A stretch of DNA of 9,836 nucleotides from an uncultured Oscillospiraceae bacterium (lineage in GTDB: Bacteria > Bacillota > Clostridia > Oscillospirales > Oscillospiraceae), in NCBI GenBank assembly GCA_947624465.1, contig CANQKJ010000062.1:1-9836 (forward strand), in the 5' to 3' direction. Positions within the stretch are counted from its first letter, which is position 1. Each line of letters begins with the position of its first letter. Of the stretch, positions 6,312 to 9,836 are shown piece by piece. The position numbers were made by a program, and so were the translations under genes. The notes under the pieces were generated by a model. That model had not been told where the DNA came from, made no database searches, and saw only the letters and a program-made list of their open reading frames with translations.

Positions 6312-7652
6312 TTGGACGACCCATTGCCCAAAATATTGATCCTGGTCATACTTATCGCCATCAACGCCTTTTTCGCCGCGGCGGAGATCGCCGTCATCTC
6401 TCTGTCGGAGACCAAGCTGCGCCATCAGGCCGAGGAGGGCGACAAAAAGGCGGGTACGCTGCTCAAGCTCATGCAGGCCCCCGACAATTTCCTCTCCGCC
6501 ATCCAGATCGCCATCACCCTGGCCGGGTTCCTGTCCTCCGCCATCGCGGCGGACTCCTTCTCCGACCCGCTGGTGGACTGGCTGGTGAACGATCTCCACG
6601 TCACCGCCCTCTCCCCCGCCGTCCTGAACGGCCTGATGGTGGTGCTCATCACCGTCGTGCTGTCCTACTTCAGCCTGGTGCTGGGCGAGCTGGTCCCCAA
6701 GCGCATCGCCATGAAGAAGACCGAAAAGGTGGCCCGGTTCGTGGTGGGTCCGGTCTGCGCCGTGGCCGCGGTGTTCCGCCCGGTGATCTGGCTGCTGTCC
6801 AAGTCCACCAACGGCGTGCTGCGGCTGCTGGGCATCGACCCCGCCGCCGACCCAGAGGACGTCAGCGAGGACGAGATCATGATGATGGTGGACCTGGGCG
6901 AGGAGCGGGGCGCCATCGAACCCACCGAGAAGGAGTTCATCGAGAACATCTTTGAGCTGAACGATACCACCGCCGAGGACGTGATGGTCCACCGCACCGA
7001 CATGGTGATGATCCAGGCGGACGACTCCCCGGAGGAGATCCTGAACACCATCCGGGAGTCCGGCGTCACCCGGTTCCCGGTCTACGAGGAGGACGCCGAC
7101 GACATCATCGGCATCCTGAACACCCGGGACTATCTGCTCAACGCCCAGGAGGAACAGCCCAAGGTCCTGCGGGAGCTGCTCCGGCCCGCCTATTTCGTCC
7201 CCGAGTCCGTGCGGACCGACGCCCTGTTCCGGGATATGCAGAGCAAAAAGGTCCATCTGGCCATCGTGGTGGACGAGTACGGCGGCACCTCCGGCCTGGT
7301 GACCATGGAGGACCTGCTGGAGGAGATCGTGGGCAATATCTACGACGAGTTCGACCCCCAGGAGGAGAAGGACATCGAGCAGTTGGAGCCCAACCTGTGG
7401 AAGATCGCCGGCTCCTGCCAGCTGGACCAGGTGGCGGAGGCCCTGGAGGTGGAGTTTCCCGAGGACGTGGAGTCCGACACTCTGGGCGGGCTGGTGTTCG
7501 CCCAGCTCACCGTCATCCCCGAGGACGGCAGCCAGTTGGAGGTGGACGCCTGCGGGCTCCATATCAAGGTGCTGGAGCTGTCCGACCGCCGGGTGGAGTG
7601 GGCGCTGGTGTCCAGGCTGGCCCCTCCGGAGCCCGAGCCGGAGGACAAATAA
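6312..7652 (+). CDS. Hemolysin C/CorC-family membrane protein (CNNM + CBS pair + CorC_HlyC domain)
   Basis: I place the start at TTG 6312, because AGGAGG lies ten bases upstream at 6296-6301 and the strong promoter lies at 6215-6243. The in-frame ATG at 6195 precedes that promoter. The resulting 446-residue protein has a CNNM (DUF21) membrane domain with helices near 7-27, 60-80, 100-122 and 138-160. It includes N-A-F-F-A-A-A-E-I-A-V and L-G-E-L-V-P-K-R-I-A. Two CBS repeats span about 205-330 (T-A-E-D-V-M-V-H-R-T-D and V-D-E-Y-G-G-T-S-G-L-V-T-M-E-D-L-L-E-E-I-V-G). A C-terminal CorC_HlyC transporter-associated domain follows at about 350-435. Relatives act in Mg2+ (or Co2+) efflux, with nucleotide sensing by the CBS pair. 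Older 'hemolysin' names are historical. It is a single-gene transcription unit. Confidence 0.92.
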   Translation: MDDPLPKILILVILIAINAFFAAAEIAVISLSETKLRHQAEEGDKKAGTLLKLMQAPDNFLSAIQIAITLAGFLSSAIAADSFSDPLVDWLVNDLHVTALSPAVLNGLMVVLITVVLSYFSLVLGELVPKRIAMKKTEKVARFVVGPVCAVAAVFRPVIWLLSKSTNGVLRLLGIDPAADPEDVSEDEIMMMVDLGEERGAIEPTEKEFIENIFELNDTTAEDVMVHRTDMVMIQADDSPEEILNTIRESGVTRFPVYEEDADDIIGILNTRDYLLNAQEEQPKVLRELLRPAYFVPESVRTDALFRDMQSKKVHLAIVVDEYGGTSGLVTMEDLLEEIVGNIYDEFDPQEEKDIEQLEPNLWKIAGSCQLDQVAEALEVEFPEDVESDTLGGLVFAQLTVIPEDGSQLEVDACGLHIKVLELSDRRVEWALVSRLAPPEPEPEDK

Positions 7653-7665
7653 AAAGAGACGACAA

Positions 7666-7698
7666 AAGGGCGGCGGAGCCAATGGCTCCGCCGCCCTT
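7666..7698. terminator. Hairpin terminator shared by convergent genes
   Basis: A perfect 15-bp stem (7666-7680 with 7684-7698, loop AAT) lies 13 bases after the CNNM gene stop and 23 bases beyond the end of the minus-strand deacetylase gene. The T-run is weak on the plus strand (only TT). On the minus strand it reads TTTT then a T-rich stretch, so termination may be stronger for the deacetylase transcript. Confidence 0.8.
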
Positions 7699-7721
7699 GC
7701 ATCACGCTGCGCGCTTTTCCG

Positions 7722-8702
7722 TCACCGGTTGTTCCGGTAGTTGAACAGGATGGGCTTGACCTCCGGCGTGAGGGCGGCGAAGGTATAGCCCTGCTCCCGG
7801 AGCCGCCGGATCATCTCAGGCAGGGCCTCCACGGTGGTGGTGCGGGCGCTGCTGTCGTGCATGAGGACCACCCCGTACTTCTTCCCGGCGGCGGAGCTCA
7901 TCACATTGTCCAGGATGGTCTCCACCGGCAGAGGCCTGGAGGTGGCGTCCTGGGCGGACACGTTCCAGTCATAGGGCACAAAGCCCCGGCGGAGCATCTC
8001 GGAGATGATGTCCTGCTCCACCCCGTAGTTATAGGCGTTGGTACTGCCGCCGGGAAAGCGGAACATGGTGGGGGTATAGCCCACCTGGTCCCGCATGATG
8101 ACGAACACCTTGTACATATCGTCCAGGAAAGCCTCCACCGAGGTGTAGATGGTGCCGTAACGGTGGCTGTAGGAGTGCATGGCCAGGGTGTGTCCCTGCT
8201 CCACGATGCGTTTGGCGCGGTCGATGTTTGCCTGATTGCCGTCCAGATACGCCCCCACCTCGAAGAAGGTGGCCTTGATCCCCTCCTGCTCCAGGATGGG
8301 CAGGATCTCGTCGGTGCGGCCGGAGGGGCCGTCGTCGAAGGTCAGATACATCACGTGATCCGGGGTCTGGGAGGCGTCCAGGGGCTGAGGCGCGTAGAAG
8401 TCGGGGTACAGGTCCTCGTAGTCCGGGTGGCCGGGGACGAATGGGTCGTCCTCCAGCTGGCGCCGCAGCTCTCCGATGGTGTCGTTGGCCGCGCTCAGGG
8501 AGTCGTTGGCCTCGTCCAGCCGGCCCTGAAGCGTCCCGATGGTCTGGGACGCCTCGCGCTCCGCCTGCTGCCTCAGGGCCCTCTCCCGGCTGTTCTGCCA
8601 GCCCAGAAAGGCGGACAGCCCCGCCAGGCCCAGGGCGATGACGAACAGGGCGACCGCCAGCGCCGTCCTTCCCGGATCTCTCTTTCTCTCGTGCCTTCCC
8701 AT
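7722..8702 (-). CDS. Membrane-anchored polysaccharide deacetylase (CE4/NodB family)
   Basis: This enzyme removes N-acetyl groups from an extracellular polysaccharide, most likely peptidoglycan. The 326 residues begin with a short basic cytosolic tail, one transmembrane helix (about 12-34) and a charged coiled-coil linker (about 37-85). The NodB domain then occupies about 115-310. All five CE4 motifs are present: T-F-D-D-G-P (121-126, catalytic Asp123 and metal Asp124), H-S-Y-S-H (176-180, metal histidines), R-F-P-G-G (215-219), D-W-N (245-247) and L-M-H-D-S (280-284, catalytic His282). It should therefore be active. The ATG at 8700-8702 has only a weak purine-rich ribosome binding site (GGGAAAGTGA), so the start is less certain than the domain call. 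It has its own promoter at 8751-8779, so it appears monocistronic. Confidence 0.93.
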   Translation of the reverse strand: MGRHERKRDPGRTALAVALFVIALGLAGLSAFLGWQNSRERALRQQAEREASQTIGTLQGRLDEANDSLSAANDTIGELRRQLEDDPFVPGHPDYEDLYPDFYAPQPLDASQTPDHVMYLTFDDGPSGRTDEILPILEQEGIKATFFEVGAYLDGNQANIDRAKRIVEQGHTLAMHSYSHRYGTIYTSVEAFLDDMYKVFVIMRDQVGYTPTMFRFPGGSTNAYNYGVEQDIISEMLRRGFVPYDWNVSAQDATSRPLPVETILDNVMSSAAGKKYGVVLMHDSSARTTTVEALPEMIRRLREQGYTFAALTPEVKPILFNYRNNR

Positions 8703-8750
8703 GGTAGATCACTTTCCCATACCGTTTTGCCGAATTATGTCGACTGTTTC

Positions 8751-8779
8751 AGTTTAGTCCCCCGCCCCTCCCCTGTCAA
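8751..8779 (-). promoter_or_regulatory. Promoter of the polysaccharide deacetylase gene
   Basis: On the minus strand, a perfect TTGACA (8774-8779) is followed after 17 bases (a G-rich spacer) by TAAACT (8751-8756). The start would be near 8744, with a leader of about 40 bases. A small dyad, ACTG-TTT-CAGT (8743-8753), overlaps the -10 and start site and could be an operator half-site pair, though it is short. Confidence 0.78.
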
Positions 8780-8846
8780 GTTAAAAAACGGTATCAAATC
8801 CTGCAAATTTTTGTTACGTCATCCAGTGAAAAATGCCTGCCTCCGG

Positions 8847-9059
8847 TCACAGCTTTTTCAGATCCTGCATGACCCCGTTGATCATCATCTGGGGCACCCA
8901 GCCGGAGAGGAAATCGGCCAGCTGGGCCAGGGTGACGGTCCGGGCGGCCCCCTTCACCGGATGTTTGGACAGCATGGGGATGCGCTTTTGAAAGACCGCG
9001 CGGCTCTGGGTGTTGTCCCACAGCTCCCCCAGGGTGATCTGGTTGTTTCTCAGATCCAT
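8847..9059 (-). CDS. Small orphan protein, 70 residues, function unknown
   Basis: The start is ATG 9057-9059, with AGGAGG at 9068-9073 eight bases upstream. An in-frame ATG at 9063-9065 is only two bases from that site and is rejected. The product is soluble, with no signal or membrane segment. Its pattern is I-T-L-G-E-L-W-D-N near the start, A-V-F-Q-K-R-I-P-M-L in the middle, T-L-A-Q-L-A-D-F and a C-terminal amphipathic M-Q-D-L-K-K-L. This reminds me of a small helical module (T-x-G-E-L-L-x-N-P ... V-L-x-x-x-x-P ... T-L-x-Q-L) seen at the ends of some clostridial proteins such as family 3 glycosidases. That likeness is from memory and unverified. It is divergent from the DUF1540 gene and upstream of, but separated from, the deacetylase. 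No clear terminator follows it in 8780-8846. Confidence 0.6.
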   Translation of the reverse strand: MDLRNNQITLGELWDNTQSRAVFQKRIPMLSKHPVKGAARTVTLAQLADFLSGWVPQMMINGVMQDLKKL

Positions 9060-9099
9060 GTACATCGCCTCCTCAAGCCCATCATATGCGTCCGCGCGC

Positions 9100-9130
9100 G
9101 CATAGTTCTCCTTCCCAGGGGGCATACTGT
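9100..9130 (+). promoter_or_regulatory. Possible sigma-E/K-like promoter of the DUF1540 gene
   Basis: No good vegetative promoter is visible upstream of the DUF1540 gene. GCATACTGT (9122-9130) fits the GCATAnnnT pattern of mother-cell sigma factors. GCATAGT (9100-9106) matches six of seven positions of the sigma-E -35 pattern (G/T, A/C, ATATT), with a spacer one or two bases longer than ideal. This is a weak call. Confidence 0.3.
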
Positions 9131-9150
9131 CGTCGTTCGGAAACGACGAC
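9129..9150 (+). promoter_or_regulatory. Hairpin just before the DUF1540 ribosome binding site
   Basis: A perfect 9-bp stem (9129-9137 with 9142-9150) closes a four-base loop and ends three bases before AAGGAGG (9154-9160). No T-run follows, so it is not a terminator. It could stabilise the mRNA 5' end or control access to the ribosome binding site. Confidence 0.5.
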
Positions 9151-9168
9151 ACCAAGGAGGAGAACATC

Positions 9169-9354
9169 ATGCTCGAACAAACCAACCCCAGCATCAAATG
9201 CTCCGTGAACAGCTGCACCTATCACAAGGACCAGCGCTGCACCCTGAACGAGATCCAGGTGGGCTGCTGCCAGAACGAGGTGGGCCAGAGCAAGGAGACC
9301 GAGTGCGCCTCCTTCCGGCTGGGCGACCACGGCACAAGCTGCGGCATCAAGTGA
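9169..9354 (+). CDS. DUF1540 cysteine-rich small protein
   Basis: The ATG at 9169 follows AAGGAGG (9154-9160) by eight bases, a very strong site. The 61 residues carry seven cysteines: Cys11, 16, 24, 33, 34, 46 and 58. The spacing C-x4-C-x7-C, followed by I-x-V and a later E-C-A-S-F, is the DUF1540 signature, here with an extra C-terminal cysteine. The arrangement suggests a small metal-binding (zinc-like) fold, but no function is established that I can name. It has its own terminator and is transcribed away from the 8847-9059 gene, with roughly 110 bases between the two start codons. Confidence 0.88.
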   Translation: MLEQTNPSIKCSVNSCTYHKDQRCTLNEIQVGCCQNEVGQSKETECASFRLGDHGTSCGIK

Positions 9355-9369
9355 GCCGGACGACCTGGG

Positions 9370-9397
9370 CCGGGAGGGCATGACCCTCCCGGTTTTT
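9370..9397 (+). terminator. Rho-independent terminator after the DUF1540 gene
   Basis: A perfect 9-bp GC-rich stem (9370-9378 with 9384-9392, loop CATGA) is followed by five T's (9393-9397). It lies 15 bases after the stop codon. Confidence 0.95.
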
Positions 9398-9482
9398 ATT
9401 GATAAAAAACGCAAAAATTCCGGCCCCGCGGCGGGTTTCTTTGTCTGAGGGACAGAATTTCATCTTTTACCGCTTTTACGCA

Positions 9483-9511
9483 TTGACATTTTCCCCGGGA
9501 GAGCTTAGAAT
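9483..9511 (+). promoter_or_regulatory. Promoter of the T-box/ilvB transcript
   Basis: A perfect TTGACA (9483-9488) and TAGAAT (9506-9511) are spaced by 17 bases. Transcription would start near 9518, just ahead of T-box stem I. Confidence 0.88.
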
Positions 9512-9517
9512 ATCCAC

Positions 9518-9759
9518 AATATCCAAACGCGATGACCAGACGAGTAACCCCCTCGCGCAAGCCCAGAGAGAAGGCGGACGGTGCGAGCCTTCGTGAGCGG
9601 GGCGCGGTGAACGTCCTCTGCGAGCGGCCCGGTTGAAGGAGAGTAGGCCGGGACGGTCCCCGCCGTTAACGGGCAGAGCGTCTCCCCCAGAGAGGGAGGA
9701 ACTTAGGTGGCACCGCGGAGCATGGCTTCGTCCTATGACGGATGAAGGCCGTGCTTTTT
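9518..9759 (+). promoter_or_regulatory. T-box riboswitch, probable valine specifier, controlling ilvB
   Basis: This leader RNA binds an uncharged tRNA and then prevents termination. Stem I shows a GATGA kink-turn-like base (9531-9535), CAGA (9537-9540) pairing with TCTG (9617-9620), AGTA (9543-9546), and the distal AGAGAG (9565-9570). An apical stem AAGGC/GCCTT (9571-9575, 9587-9591) carries the GG-GGTG-A loop. Opposite AGTA is GAA-C-GTC (9609-9615). By analogy with the glyQ T-box layout (GAA, one base, specifier), GTC at 9613-9615 is the specifier, a valine codon. The T-box sequence AGGTGGCACCGCGG lies at 9705-9718, with UGGN = TGGC at 9708-9711. The intrinsic terminator follows at 9719-9759. 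The 5' end is inferred from the promoter. Confidence 0.92.
9719..9759 (+). terminator. Regulated terminator of the T-box leader
   Basis: The 15-bp stem (9719-9733 with 9740-9755) has G.U pairs and one bulged G (9747). It is followed by five T's (9755-9759). Its left arm can instead pair with sequence upstream of the T-box motif to form the antiterminator when uncharged tRNA binds. Confidence 0.88.
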
Positions 9760-9782
9760 CTATGTCAAGGAGGATCACCCAT

Positions 9783-9836
9783 ATGTTGATGAAAGGCTCC
9801 CAAATCGTGATGGAGTGCCTGCTGGAGCAGGGCGTG
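9783..9836 (+). CDS. ilvB: Acetolactate synthase large subunit, N-terminus (partial)
   Basis: Only 18 codons are in the window. The ATG at 9783 has AAGGAGG at 9767-9773, nine bases upstream; a second in-frame ATG at 9789 is 15 bases away and less likely. The residues include M-K-G-S-Q-I-V-M-E-C-L-L-E-Q-G-V, the conserved opening of thiamine-diphosphate-dependent acetolactate synthase. This enzyme is the first common step of valine, leucine and isoleucine synthesis. Control by the T-box directly upstream agrees with this identity. Other thiamine-diphosphate enzymes have similar but less well matched starts. Confidence 0.85.
   Translation, partial: MLMKGSQIVMECLLEQGV

Noticed and set aside
6294..7682. 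Minus-strand open frame opposite the CNNM/CBS gene
   Set aside because: His/Gln/Gly/Asp-rich shadow of a GC-rich gene; it begins inside the terminator hairpin and has no motif.
8780..8846. Terminator for the 70-residue gene in the gap before the deacetylase promoter
   Set aside because: A-runs and T-runs are present but the sequence between them pairs poorly, so no stem worth calling was found.
9082..9105. Seven-codon minus-strand frame with AAGGAG upstream, as a leader peptide for the 70-residue gene
   Set aside because: The spacing is only four bases, the peptide (M-R-A-R-G-R-I) has no regulatory codon run, and no attenuator hairpin lies downstream.
7857..9383. 508-codon plus-strand open frame opposite the deacetylase and on into the DUF1540 region
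   Set aside because: It crosses the deacetylase promoter and overlaps three better supported genes; its composition is that of an antisense shadow.
9398..9482. Extra small gene or RNA between the DUF1540 terminator and the T-box promoter
   Set aside because: Only short AT-rich and GC-rich patches are visible; no ribosome binding site with a plausible frame and no strong hairpin.

Overview
The window looks like chromosomal DNA of a GC-rich Gram-positive anaerobe, most likely a clostridium of the Oscillospiraceae type. The reasons are strong AGGAGG-type ribosome binding sites, sigma-A-like promoters, a T-box leader, a DUF1540 protein, a DivIVA-like protein, and a biotin-dependent Na+-pumping decarboxylase. 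The genus is inferred from protein style and base composition only. I see no mobile element, CRISPR array, tRNA or rRNA.

Layout: (1) 1-1701 is the end of a decarboxylase operon: the C-terminus of a biotin carrier protein, then the membrane beta subunit, then a perfect hairpin terminator. (2) 1743-2680 holds one or two promoters, a palindromic leader and a PAP2-type membrane phosphatase gene. It ends in a terminator shared with the convergent gene. (3) 2689-3321 (minus) encodes a coiled-coil DivIVA-like protein. It is transcribed away from glf out of an AT-rich intergenic stretch with divergent promoters. (4) 3534-6171 is an operon of glf (UDP-galactopyranose mutase), a family 2 glycosyltransferase and trxA, closed by a terminator. 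(5) 6215-7698 is a single gene for a CNNM/CBS/CorC-HlyC membrane protein. It has a strong extended -10 promoter, a folded leader and a TTG start. (6) 7722-8702 (minus) is a membrane-anchored CE4 polysaccharide deacetylase with its own promoter. (7) 8847-9059 (minus) and 9169-9354 (plus) are two small divergent genes, an orphan 70-residue protein and a DUF1540 cysteine-rich protein. (8) 9483-9836 is a T-box riboswitch with a valine-like specifier, followed by the first 18 codons of ilvB (acetolactate synthase large subunit).

Together the genes cover energy conservation through a Na+ gradient, cell envelope work (galactofuranose precursor and glycosyl transfer, deacetylation, lipid phosphate or headgroup chemistry, pole or division scaffold) and amino acid biosynthesis. 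They look like separate housekeeping transcription units. I did not find a clear new multi-gene system. The points most worth checking are a roughly 100-residue insert in the decarboxylase beta subunit, the T-box specifier/discriminator combination, several unexplained palindromic leaders, and the small divergent gene pair, which may be sporulation-controlled.
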